This document shows positions 1 through 6,454 of a stretch of DNA of 9,036 nucleotides, piece after piece. Source of the DNA: an uncultured Lachnospiraceae bacterium (lineage in GTDB: Bacteria > Bacillota > Clostridia > Lachnospirales > Lachnospiraceae); assembly GCA_902766845.1 (NCBI GenBank), contig CACXFD010000010.1:1-9036 (forward strand), in the 5' to 3' direction. The number at the start of each line of letters is the position of its first letter. Positions within the stretch are counted from its first letter, which is position 1. The translations under genes were made by a program, and so were the position numbers. A model generated the notes under the pieces. It did no database searches. It saw only the letters and a list, made by a program, of their open reading frames with translations, and was not told where the DNA came from.

Positions 1-531
1 CAGTGTCACATGGATGAACAGGCTGTTATCGCGTCCGGCCTCGAGAGATATCTGCCTCGCCGCCTCTATGAACGGCTGCGACTCGATATCTCCGATAGTC
101 CCTCCGATCTCGGTGATGACTATGTCGGCATCAGTCCTCTCTCCCACGCTGTAGACGAACTCCTTTATCTCATTTGTGATATGAGGGATCACCTGAACGG
201 TAGATCCGAGATACTCGCCTCTGCGTTCCTTGTTCAGGACGCTCCAGTAGACCTTGCCGGTCGTAAGATTGGAATACTTGTTCAGGTCTTCGTCGATGAA
301 GCGCTCATAATGCCCCAGATCCAGGTCCGTTTCGGCTCCGTCTTCCGTCACAAAGACTTCCCCGTGCTGGTAGGGGCTCATCGTACCCGGGTCCACATTG
401 ATATACGGGTCCAGTTTCTGGGCGGCCACCTTCAGTCCGCGGGCCTTCAGAAGCCGGCCGAGAGAGGCGGCCGTGATCCCCTTGCCCAGGCCGGAGACTA
501 CGCCTCCGGTCACGAAAATGTATTTGGTCAT
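1..531 (-). CDS. pyrG: CTP synthase, N-terminal part (cut by window edge)
   Basis: CTP synthase makes CTP from UTP, ATP and glutamine in the cytosol, the last step of de novo pyrimidine nucleotide synthesis. The first 177 codons are present; the family is usually about 535 residues, so the rest of the synthetase domain and the C-terminal class I glutamine amidotransferase domain lie beyond the left edge. Reading the minus strand, the protein opens MTKYIFVTGGVVSGLGKG, the family's phosphate-binding loop (about residues 9-18). It continues with KLDPYINVDPGTMSPYQHGE (about 38-57), EDGAETDLDLGHYERF, and EIGGTIGDIESQPF (about 140-153), all hallmark CTP synthase segments. The start at 531 has an AAAGGAG ribosome site (541-547) nine bases upstream. 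It lies 55 bases after asnB on the same strand. I see no terminator in that gap and no pyrG-type attenuator, so it is probably the fourth gene of the glnA operon. No frameshift is seen. Confidence 0.97.
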   Translation of the reverse strand, partial: MTKYIFVTGGVVSGLGKGITAASLGRLLKARGLKVAAQKLDPYINVDPGTMSPYQHGEVFVTEDGAETDLDLGHYERFIDEDLNKYSNLTTGKVYWSVLNKERRGEYLGSTVQVIPHITNEIKEFVYSVGERTDADIVITEIGGTIGDIESQPFIEAARQISLEAGRDNSLFIHVTL

Positions 532-586
532 GTGCGTCTTCTCCTTTCTCAGACTTGCGGCCGTGCGGCGGTCGAAACGGCAGATG

Positions 587-2170
587 TCAGGTCCCGCTTG
601 CGCCATAATTCGCGAGCACCCGGGCGGAGGGATCATCCACGTCACAGCCCGGCCATGCGCGGTTGGGCATCCAGTAATCGGAGATCATATGGGCCTGACC
701 AGGATAATGCTTTTCAAACAGTTCACGATAGAGCAGGCTCTCTTTGGAAAACGGCCTGTGATCCGCATAAAGGAGCCTCCTTTTTTCATACTCCGAATCG
801 GAATAGACCGTTTCGGCATAGGCTTTCAGATCGTTCACCATCGAATGGCCCACCGCATCGGAGAAGGCGGCTTTCTGACGCCACAGGATCTCCCCGGGCA
901 GCAGGCGGTCGGCTTCGAACGCTTTTCGCAGCAGGTACTTGCCGATCCCGTGCGTATTCATCTTCCGGACCGGATCGATGGCCATGACATAACGGACAAA
1001 GTCCAGGTCGCCGAAGGGGACACGCGCTTCCAGAGAGTTGACCGAGATGCATCGGTCCGCCCGCAGGACGTCATACATATGCAGCTCGCGTATGCGTTTG
1101 GCCGCTTCCTGCTGGAACGCGTCCGGGGAAGGCGCAAAATCGGTATACTTGTAGCCAAACAGCTCGTCGCTGATCTCTCCGGTCAGCAGGACGCGGATAT
1201 CGGTGCGTTCATGGATCGCCCGGCAGCACAGATACATGCCGATGCCGGCTCGTATCGTCGTGACGTCCCAGGTCCCGAGCAGGGCAACGACTTCTTCGAG
1301 CGCGTCCAGTACGTCACGGATCGACATGTGCAGTTCGGTATGTTCCGCTCCGATATAGTTCGCGGCGATCCGCGCGTATCTCAGGTCGATCGGGTCGCTG
1401 TCCATGCCGATCGCGAAGGTCCGGACCGGCTTTCCGAGCAGGCGGGCGGAGATCGCGCAGACCAGACTGCTGTCCAGTCCGCCGGAGAGAAGGAAGCCTA
1501 CGGGGACATCGGCATCGAGCCGCTTTTCAACGGCCCGGATCAGCCGGCCCCGGATTCCTTCACAGAGCTCTTCCTCGCTGCCCGTGACAAGGCAGCGGAC
1601 CTCGGAAACGTCTGCATAGCGGGTAAATACACCGTTTTCCCAGTAATGACCGGGAGGAAAGGGGAAGATCTCATCGCACAGGCCGGTCAGGTTCTTTGCC
1701 TCGCTGGCGAAAAACGTCTCCCCGCTTTTCCCGGTCCCGTAATACAGCGGCCGGATCCCGATCGGATCACGGGCCGCGATAAAGCGGCCGGTCCGGCTGT
1801 CGTAGATCACAAGGGCAAATTCCGCGTCCAGAAGGCGGAACATCCCGCAGCCGTGTTCCCGGAAGAGGGGCAGGAGGATCTCGCAGTCGGAACCGCTCCC
1901 GAACGTATAGCCCAGAACTTCCAGCTTCTTTTTCAGGGTCCGGAAACCGTACAGCTCACCGTTGCAGACACAGAGGTCCCCGTCCAGATGGAACGGCTGC
2001 ATACCGGTCTCTTCCGGGTCCATGATCGCGAGGCGGTGGAAACAGAGCCACCCGTTTCCGGCGGGCTCGATACGGGACATATCCGGCCCGCGGGAAAGGG
2101 TGCGGTCAAACCCCGTTCGCAGCTCTTCCTCCGAGATCCTTCTTTCAGTCACTCCCATAATGGAACACAT
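587..2170 (-). CDS. asnB: Asparagine synthetase (glutamine-hydrolysing)
   Basis: Converts aspartate, ATP and glutamine into asparagine, AMP, PPi and glutamate in the cytosol. The predicted protein has 527 residues, slightly shorter than E. coli AsnB. The N-terminal class II amidotransferase domain begins MCSIMG, with Cys2 as nucleophile once Met1 is removed. FHRLAIMD (44-51) and CNGEL (69-73) supply the glutamine-site Arg and the Asn-Gly oxyanion pair. The synthetase domain has the PP-loop SGGLDSS (229-235), then TTIRA (304-308), TGEISDELFGY (330-340), SLEARVPF (379-386) and WRQKAAFSDAVG (430-441). The reading frame also has an ATG at 2203 that overlaps the amt stop as ATGA. I prefer 2170 because it places Cys at position 2 and has a GAGGTG ribosome site at good distance. 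Residue 3 is Ser instead of the common Gly, which alone does not suggest loss of activity. It lies 29 bases after the Amt-PII gene and is probably cotranscribed with it. Confidence 0.96.
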   Translation of the reverse strand: MCSIMGVTERRISEEELRTGFDRTLSRGPDMSRIEPAGNGWLCFHRLAIMDPEETGMQPFHLDGDLCVCNGELYGFRTLKKKLEVLGYTFGSGSDCEILLPLFREHGCGMFRLLDAEFALVIYDSRTGRFIAARDPIGIRPLYYGTGKSGETFFASEAKNLTGLCDEIFPFPPGHYWENGVFTRYADVSEVRCLVTGSEEELCEGIRGRLIRAVEKRLDADVPVGFLLSGGLDSSLVCAISARLLGKPVRTFAIGMDSDPIDLRYARIAANYIGAEHTELHMSIRDVLDALEEVVALLGTWDVTTIRAGIGMYLCCRAIHERTDIRVLLTGEISDELFGYKYTDFAPSPDAFQQEAAKRIRELHMYDVLRADRCISVNSLEARVPFGDLDFVRYVMAIDPVRKMNTHGIGKYLLRKAFEADRLLPGEILWRQKAAFSDAVGHSMVNDLKAYAETVYSDSEYEKRRLLYADHRPFSKESLLYRELFEKHYPGQAHMISDYWMPNRAWPGCDVDDPSARVLANYGASGT

Positions 2171-2180
2171 ACGCCGTTCG

Positions 2181-2186
2181 CACCTC
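2181..2186 (-). promoter_or_regulatory. Ribosome binding site deciding the asnB start
   Basis: GAGGTG on the minus strand lies ten bases before the ATG at 2170. The competing upstream ATG at 2203 has only a GGAG two bases away, too close for a normal site. This supports the start that leaves the catalytic Cys at position 2. Confidence 0.7.
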
Positions 2187-2199
2187 GCTGTTCCCGGGA

Positions 2200-3924
2200 T
2201 CACTCCACATCCTGCAGGGCATCGTAGCCTTCTTCGCCGGTGCGGACCTTGATCACGTTTTCAACATCGTATACAAAGATCTTGCCGTCCCCGATATGAC
2301 CGGTGTACAGGACGCTCTTGGCTGTTTCGATCACGCTTCGGACCGGAATGGCCGATACGACGATATCCACCTGTACCTTGGGACGAAGATCCGTTTCCAC
2401 CATAACACCGCGGTAGTACTCTACATGGCCTTTCTGCATGCCGTAGCCCATCACATGAGAAACGGTCATGCCCGTGATGCCCAGACGGCTCATCGCATCT
2501 TTCAGGGCATAGAGCTTTTCCTCCTTGCAGACGATCTCGACCTTGGTGAACTTATGACCGTCTTCGCTGAGCTTCGGTTCCCGCCGGACCGGGACAGCTT
2601 CTGCACTCGGGACCGTGCCGGTCACGACCGGAACAGCTGTGCCGGTGCCGAAATCGGTGTATTTGTCAACAGCCGGCATGAAATCGGCGTAGGCACTGGG
2701 CAGGCCGTGCTCGCTCGTGTCCAGGCCGGCCAGTTCATCGGCCGCATCTGCCCGCAGGAAGTGCACCTTCTTCAAAAGGGAGAAGAAGAGAAGCATCGTG
2801 ACAGCGGCCCAGGCGGCGACGGCCGCAAAGCCGAGCAGCTGGATCAGGAGCTGTGAAGGGTCTCCCGTATAGAGAAGGCCGCGCAGTCCGGCAGGGGCGT
2901 CGGGGTTGGCCAGAAGGCCGACCGCAAGCGTCCCCCAGATGCCGTTTGCGCAGTGGACTCCGACAGCTCCCACCGGATCGTCGATGTGAAGCTTCAGGTC
3001 CAGATATTCGACGACGATGACGACGAGCAGGCCGGAAACGATTCCGACGACCCCGGCCCCCAGCGCGTCGAGCGCATCGCATCCTGCCGTGATGCCGACC
3101 AGTCCGGCCAGGGATGCGTTGAGGCACATCGAGACGTCGGGCTTGCCGTTTTTGATCCAGGTATAGATCATCGTTGTACAGGTCGCGACCGACGGCGCGA
3201 TCGTTGTAGTCAGGAAGATCGACGACAGCTCGGAAGGAGAGGTCGCTGCCGCGCCGTTGAACCCGTACCAGCCCAGCCAGAGGATAAAGACGCCGAGAGC
3301 GCCCAGCGGGATCGAATGGCCGGGGATCGCGTTGACTTTCGTGACTTTTCCGGAAGAGTCTTTCACGTATTTGCCGATACGCGGCCCCAGGACAGCGGCC
3401 CCGATCAGGGCCGCGATGCCGCCTACCATGTGGATCGCACAGGAACCCGCATAATCATGGAACCCGAGCCAGCTCAGCCAGCCTCCGCCCCAGATCCAGT
3501 GCGCTTCGATCGGATAGATCACCAGCGAGATCACGGCAGAATAGACGCAGTATGCGGAAAACTTGGTTCTCTCTGCCATGGCGCCGGAAACGATCGTGGC
3601 CGTAGTGGCACAGAAGACCAGGTTAAAGACAAAATAGCTGGCATCGGTAAAGCCTTCTTCCGGAGATGCGATGAACTCCCTGAAATGCAGGAACAGGTCA
3701 AGATTCGGACGGCCGATCAGGCCGAAAAGCGCGTCTTCCCCCATCATCAGGGAATAGCCGAGCACAGAAAAAACGACCGTCCCGATGCAGAAATCCATCA
3801 GGTTTTTCATGATGATGTTGCCGGCGTTCTTGGCCCGGGTGAAGCCGGTCTCCACCATGGCGAAACCTGCCTGCATCCAGAAGACGAGCGCAGCCCCGAT
3901 CAGGAACCAGAATTCAACAGACAT
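2200..3924 (-). CDS. amt: Ammonium transporter fused to a C-terminal PII (GlnB/GlnK) domain
   Basis: A 574-residue membrane protein that should conduct ammonium into the cell, with its own nitrogen-sensing PII domain. Residues 1-390 form an Amt/Rh channel with about eleven hydrophobic segments. They carry the opening AGFAMVETGFTRAKN (19-33), the DYAGS segment (Asp157) followed by pore His165 in IHMVGG, and the second pore His324 in VGVHCANGIWG. Residues about 391-458 are a linker rich in Ala, Val, Pro and Thr. Residues about 459-574 match PII: LGITGMTVSHVMGYGMQKGH (481-500), the T-loop with YYRG (503-506), TGHIGDGKIFV (541-551) and RTGEE (561-565), which include nucleotide-binding positions. 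The valine at 509 aligns with Tyr51, the uridylylation site of E. coli GlnB, so that modification is not expected. The Arg of YRG, which in GlnK plugs the AmtB pore, is kept as Arg505. An AGGAGG site (3934-3939) lies nine bases before the start. The gene is 35 bases after glnA. Confidence 0.95.
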   Translation of the reverse strand: MSVEFWFLIGAALVFWMQAGFAMVETGFTRAKNAGNIIMKNLMDFCIGTVVFSVLGYSLMMGEDALFGLIGRPNLDLFLHFREFIASPEEGFTDASYFVFNLVFCATTATIVSGAMAERTKFSAYCVYSAVISLVIYPIEAHWIWGGGWLSWLGFHDYAGSCAIHMVGGIAALIGAAVLGPRIGKYVKDSSGKVTKVNAIPGHSIPLGALGVFILWLGWYGFNGAAATSPSELSSIFLTTTIAPSVATCTTMIYTWIKNGKPDVSMCLNASLAGLVGITAGCDALDALGAGVVGIVSGLLVVIVVEYLDLKLHIDDPVGAVGVHCANGIWGTLAVGLLANPDAPAGLRGLLYTGDPSQLLIQLLGFAAVAAWAAVTMLLFFSLLKKVHFLRADAADELAGLDTSEHGLPSAYADFMPAVDKYTDFGTGTAVPVVTGTVPSAEAVPVRREPKLSEDGHKFTKVEIVCKEEKLYALKDAMSRLGITGMTVSHVMGYGMQKGHVEYYRGVMVETDLRPKVQVDIVVSAIPVRSVIETAKSVLYTGHIGDGKIFVYDVENVIKVRTGEEGYDALQDVE

Positions 3925-3959
3925 AAAAGCATTCCTCCTTTTTTAGCGGACGGCAGTCC

Positions 3960-6056
3960 CTATTTGACTCCAAACAGAAGGTCTCCGTAGGTAGGGAACG
4001 GCCAGTAGTCTTTCGCTGTGATCAGCTCTGCCTCATCGCAGGGCCGGCGAAGCTGCTCCATCGCGGGAAGCAGCAGGTCACGGACCAAAGTGGCTTCGGC
4101 GACGATGTCCGGGGCAGTATGGACTTTCTGCAGGGCATCCTCGAGCACGAGCGTCTTTTCCGCGATCGCTTCCGTGTGTTCCGAAAGGGCCGTCACCAGG
4201 CCGGATTCATACCGGCAGGACAGGGAAGGCACGGCTGCCTTTTTGGCAGATGCCGAAGCGGCAACATCCGACGCGTAGGATTCGATGGCGGGTGCGATCT
4301 GTGTACGGGCCATATCGATCATCGTCACAGCCTCGATCTCCACGCTCTTGCAATAGTTTTCCAGCATGATGTCACGGCGGGACCGCAGTTCTTCTTCGGT
4401 AAAGACCCCGAGACCGATCAGCATGTCGGCGTTTTTCCGGTCGAGCAGGTGAGGCATGCAGTCGGCCGTCGTGCGGTAATTCAGGAGCCCGCGCTGTTCG
4501 GTCGCTTCCCGGATCCATGCGTCATCGTAGCCGTTTCCGTTGAAGATGATCCGCTTGTGATCCCGTATCGTCTTCCGGATCATCTCGTGCAGCGCTGTCT
4601 CAAAATCGGACGCGGCTTCCAGACGGTCTGCGTAGATGCGAAGGCTCTCGGCAACGGCGCTGTTGAGCATGATGTTCGCGCAGGCGATGCTGTTGGATGA
4701 GCCGAGCATCCGGAACTCGAATTTGTTCCCGGTGAAAGCGAACGGCGATGTGCGGTTCCGGTCCGTCGTATCGCGGTTGAATTTCGGAAGCACGTCCACA
4801 CCGAGTTTCATCTGTGTTTTCCGGGCCCCCTCATACGGCGAATCGGTCTCGATCGCTTCGAGGACGGCATTCAGTTCGTCGCCGAGGAACATCGAGATCA
4901 CGGCGGGAGGCGCTTCGTTTGCTCCCAGACGGTGGTCGTTCCCGGCTGTCGCGACCGAGATCCGGAGCAGGTCCTGATAGTCGTCAACAGCTTTGATCAC
5001 CGCGCACAGGAAGAGGAGGAACTGCGCGTTTTCATACGGGGTCTCGCCTGGGGAGAGCAGGTTCTGCCCGCTGTCTGTAGCGATGGACCAGTTGTTGTGT
5101 TTTCCGCTTCCGTTGACTCCGGCAAACGGTTTCTCGTGCAGCAGGCAGACCAGTCCATGCCGGGCGGCGACTTTCTGCATGACTTCCATCGTCAGCTGAT
5201 TATGGTCTGTCGCGACATTGGTCGTGGTGTAGATCGGAGCCAGCTCGTGCTGGGCGGGAGCCACCTCGTTATGCTCTGTTTTGGCAAGGATCCCGAGCTT
5301 CCAGAGCTCGTCGTTCAGATCAGCCATGAAAGCCGCCACACCGGGCTTGATCGCACCGAAATAATGATCGTCCAGTTCCTGCCCCTTGGGCGGACGCGCG
5401 CCGAACAGCGTTCGGCCGGTAAAGCGCAGATCCGGGCGCTGATCGTACATCTCGCGCGTGATCAGAAAGTATTCCTGCTCCGGGCCCACGGAAGAGACGA
5501 CCCGCTTTACCGTATCGTTTCCGAAAAGGCGCAGGATGCGCAGGGCCTGCCGGTTCAGGGCCTCCATGGACCGGAGGAGGGGCGTTTTTTTGTCAAGCGC
5601 CTGTCCTCCGTAAGAACAGAAGGCCGTCGGGATACAAAGGGTACGGTCTTTGATAAAGGCGTAGGAGGTAGGATCCCAGGCGGTATAGCCGCGGGCCTCG
5701 AAGGTGGCCCGCAGGCCTCCGCTCGGAAACGAAGAAGCATCCGGTTCACCCTTGATCAGCTCCTTGCCCGAAAACTCCATGATCACGCTTCCGTCCGGGG
5801 CGGGAGAGATGAAACTGTCGTGTTTTTCTGCCGTGATGCCGGTCAGCGGCTGGAACCAGTGGGTAAAATGCGTCGCCCCGCGGGCTGCGGCCCAGTCCTT
5901 CATGGCCTGAGCGACCGCGTTGGCTACGCGGATATCAAGCTCGGTGCCTTCATCGATGGTCCGGCGCAATGAAGCGTACACATCGGCAGAAAGGACAGAA
6001 CGCATGACGCGGTCATCAAAGACCTGGCTTCCAAAGTATTCCGGTACGGTACTCAT
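3960..6056 (-). CDS. glnA: Glutamine synthetase type III
   Basis: Joins ammonia to glutamate using ATP to form glutamine in the cytosol, the entry step of ammonium assimilation. The protein has 698 residues, the size of type III enzymes (GlnN class, about 700) and far above type I (about 450-470). Visible family segments are THFTHWFQPLTG (62-73), SSFPSGGLRATFEARGYTAWD (108-128 region), GPEQEYF (191-197, metal/glutamate site), NEVAPAQHELAP (263-274), NGSGKHNNWS (315-324), NRTSPFAFTGNKFEFRM (434-450) and the C-terminal WPFPTYGDLLF (685-695). The frame is open upstream to 6128, but that stretch is leader RNA containing part of a terminator. The ATG at 6056 begins the conserved N-terminus and has AGGAG (6064-6068) seven bases away. 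It is the first gene of the leftward operon, behind a leader of about 190 bases carrying two hexaloop hairpins and two terminators. The symbol glnN would also be acceptable. Confidence 0.98.
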   Translation of the reverse strand: MSTVPEYFGSQVFDDRVMRSVLSADVYASLRRTIDEGTELDIRVANAVAQAMKDWAAARGATHFTHWFQPLTGITAEKHDSFISPAPDGSVIMEFSGKELIKGEPDASSFPSGGLRATFEARGYTAWDPTSYAFIKDRTLCIPTAFCSYGGQALDKKTPLLRSMEALNRQALRILRLFGNDTVKRVVSSVGPEQEYFLITREMYDQRPDLRFTGRTLFGARPPKGQELDDHYFGAIKPGVAAFMADLNDELWKLGILAKTEHNEVAPAQHELAPIYTTTNVATDHNQLTMEVMQKVAARHGLVCLLHEKPFAGVNGSGKHNNWSIATDSGQNLLSPGETPYENAQFLLFLCAVIKAVDDYQDLLRISVATAGNDHRLGANEAPPAVISMFLGDELNAVLEAIETDSPYEGARKTQMKLGVDVLPKFNRDTTDRNRTSPFAFTGNKFEFRMLGSSNSIACANIMLNSAVAESLRIYADRLEAASDFETALHEMIRKTIRDHKRIIFNGNGYDDAWIREATEQRGLLNYRTTADCMPHLLDRKNADMLIGLGVFTEEELRSRRDIMLENYCKSVEIEAVTMIDMARTQIAPAIESYASDVAASASAKKAAVPSLSCRYESGLVTALSEHTEAIAEKTLVLEDALQKVHTAPDIVAEATLVRDLLLPAMEQLRRPCDEAELITAKDYWPFPTYGDLLFGVK

Positions 6057-6118
6057 GTTTTTTCTCCTTTTCTTGTAAAGGTGTAGGATCTGCACGGGCT
6101 GGCGCTGACGGTGAAACG

Positions 6119-6169
6119 AAAAAGGCAAGGCCGCTGTTTGTTGAAAAACAAAAGACGTCCTTGCCTTTT
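6119..6169 (-). terminator. Leader terminator T2 in the glnA mRNA
   Basis: On the minus strand GGCAAGG (6165-6159) pairs perfectly with CCTTGCC (6130-6124), and the preceding AAAA can pair with part of the following T-run (6123-6119). The 28-base interior can fold further through TTGTT/AACAA around a TTTC loop. This looks like an intrinsic terminator about 60 bases before the glnA start. Its 5' arm uses the left stem and first four loop bases of hairpin B, so the two structures exclude each other. Confidence 0.75.
6150..6169 (-). promoter_or_regulatory. Hairpin B, ANTAR-type hexaloop, in the glnA leader
   Basis: On the minus strand AAAAGGC pairs with GTCTTTT over seven base pairs (one G-U) around the loop AAGGAC. 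The loop has A at position 1 and G at position 4, the signature of RNA hairpins bound by ANTAR-domain antiterminators. Forming it blocks terminator T2. The structure is seen in the sequence; recognition by an ANTAR protein is inference. Confidence 0.65.
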
Positions 6170-6198
6170 CCGCTTTGAAAAATATATGGTTTTATGTG

Positions 6199-6238
6199 AA
6201 AAAAGCGCCCTTGAGTCGGATAACTCAAAGACGCCTTT
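6199..6238 (-). terminator. Leader terminator T1 in the glnA mRNA
   Basis: Read as RNA on the minus strand, GCGUCUUUGAGU (6234-6223) pairs at all twelve positions with ACUCAAGGGCGC (6216-6205), two of them G-U, around the loop UAUCCG, followed by six U (6204-6199). The preceding AAAG can pair with the first four U to lengthen the stem. The G-U pairs mean the strong form exists only in minus-strand RNA, consistent with acting on the glnA transcript. It starts within about ten bases of the predicted RNA start and excludes hairpin A. Confidence 0.8.
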
Positions 6239-6244
6239 GCCTTT
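6227..6244 (-). promoter_or_regulatory. Hairpin A, ANTAR-type hexaloop, at the 5' end of the glnA mRNA
   Basis: On the minus strand AAAGGC pairs with GTCTTT (six pairs, one G-U) around the loop AAAGGC, with A1 and G4. It begins about three bases after the predicted transcription start. Its right arm is part of the T1 left arm, so it should act as an antiterminator when stabilised. Its loop is identical to that of hairpin C in the divergent leader. Protein binding is inferred. Confidence 0.7.
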
Positions 6245-6253
6245 ATGACCAGT

Positions 6254-6282
6254 GTTATACTCCGCTTTTTTCGCTTTGTCAA
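6254..6282 (-). promoter_or_regulatory. Promoter of the glnA-amt-asnB-pyrG operon
   Basis: On the minus strand TTGACA (6282-6277) and TATAAC (6259-6254) are separated by 17 bases, eleven of twelve consensus positions for the housekeeping sigma factor. An A-tract lies just upstream of the -35. Transcription should start near 6246-6247, giving a leader of about 190 bases. A promoter this strong suits control after initiation by leader terminators. Confidence 0.85.
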
Positions 6283-6301
6283 GACTTTTTTTGAAATGGG
6301 A

Positions 6302-6330
6302 TTGACAAGCTGTGGCGAAGAACGTATAAT
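6302..6330 (+). promoter_or_regulatory. Promoter of the glutamate synthase operon
   Basis: TTGACA (6302-6307), a 17-base spacer and TATAAT (6325-6330) form a full-consensus sigma-A/sigma-70 promoter. The predicted start is near A6337, so hairpin C forms the very 5' end of the RNA. The leader before the first gene is about 145 bases. Confidence 0.88.
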
Positions 6331-6337
6331 ACGGACA

Positions 6338-6357
6338 AATGAGCAAAGGCGTTCATT
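6338..6357 (+). promoter_or_regulatory. Hairpin C, ANTAR-type hexaloop, at the 5' end of the glutamate synthase mRNA
   Basis: AATGAGC pairs with GTTCATT over seven pairs (one G-U) around the loop AAAGGC, with A1 and G4. The stem differs from hairpins A and B, but the loop and the closing C-G then G-U pairs are the same. Most of it lies inside the left arm of terminator T3, so the two cannot form together. It probably acts as an antiterminator; the ANTAR link is inference from the loop rule. Confidence 0.7.
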
Positions 6358-6405
6358 CCGTGCAGTCATTCTGCGCAGAAGGAACGCCTTTGCTCTTGTT
6401 TTTTT
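6341..6405 (+). terminator. Leader terminator T3 in the glutamate synthase mRNA
   Basis: GAGCAAAGGCGTTC (6341-6354) pairs perfectly over 14 bases with 6382-6395, followed by TTGTTTTTTT (6396-6405). The interior has a smaller stem, GTGCAG/CTGCGC, with the loop TCATT. A strong intrinsic terminator placed almost directly after a consensus promoter and ahead of the gene implies attenuation. Confidence 0.88.
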
Positions 6406-6420
6406 ATGAACGAGACCGGA

Positions 6421-6454
6421 TGCTTCGGACGAAGCACACACGCTGTCCGACAGC
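6421..6454 (+). other. Two small hairpins between T3 and the first gene
   Basis: TGCTTC/GAAGCA (6421-6436, loop GGAC) and GCTGT/ACAGC (6442-6454, loop CCG) can form, or alternatively CGGAC (6426-6430) can pair with GTCCG (6445-6449). Neither loop fits the A1/G4 rule and no T-run follows, so they are not terminators. They may be structure in the 5' untranslated region or chance. Confidence 0.3.

Noticed and set aside
532..586. Possible hairpin (GCCG/CGGC) between asnB and pyrG
   Set aside because: The stem is only four pairs with no following T-run, so it is not supported as a terminator.
10..987. Plus-strand open frame of 325 codons
   Set aside because: It lies antisense to pyrG and asnB and its translation matches no family I recognise.
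2171..2203. ATG at 2203 as the asnB start, overlapping the amt stop
   Set aside because: It would bury the catalytic Cys behind twelve residues and lacks a well-placed ribosome site. It remains possible only if the protein is processed.
398..2227. A 609-codon open frame on the plus strand
   Set aside because: It is the antisense shadow of asnB. The minus strand carries unmistakable AsnB motifs, and long antisense frames are common in GC-rich coding DNA.
2953..3990. Plus-strand open frame of 345 codons
   Set aside because: Antisense to the Amt-PII gene; the composition is rich in Asp, Arg and Gly, as expected of a shadow frame.
6057..6128. Upstream ATG extending glnA by 24 residues
   Set aside because: The extension lies in leader RNA and includes part of terminator T2. 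The ATG at 6056 has a good ribosome site and begins the conserved sequence.
6217..6222. Loop of T1 (UAUCCG) as an ANTAR hexaloop
   Set aside because: It has six bases but U at position 1 and C at position 4.
6358..6381. Inner hairpin of T3 as the second ANTAR hairpin
   Set aside because: Its loop is TCATT, five bases without A1/G4, so it does not fit the known loop rule.
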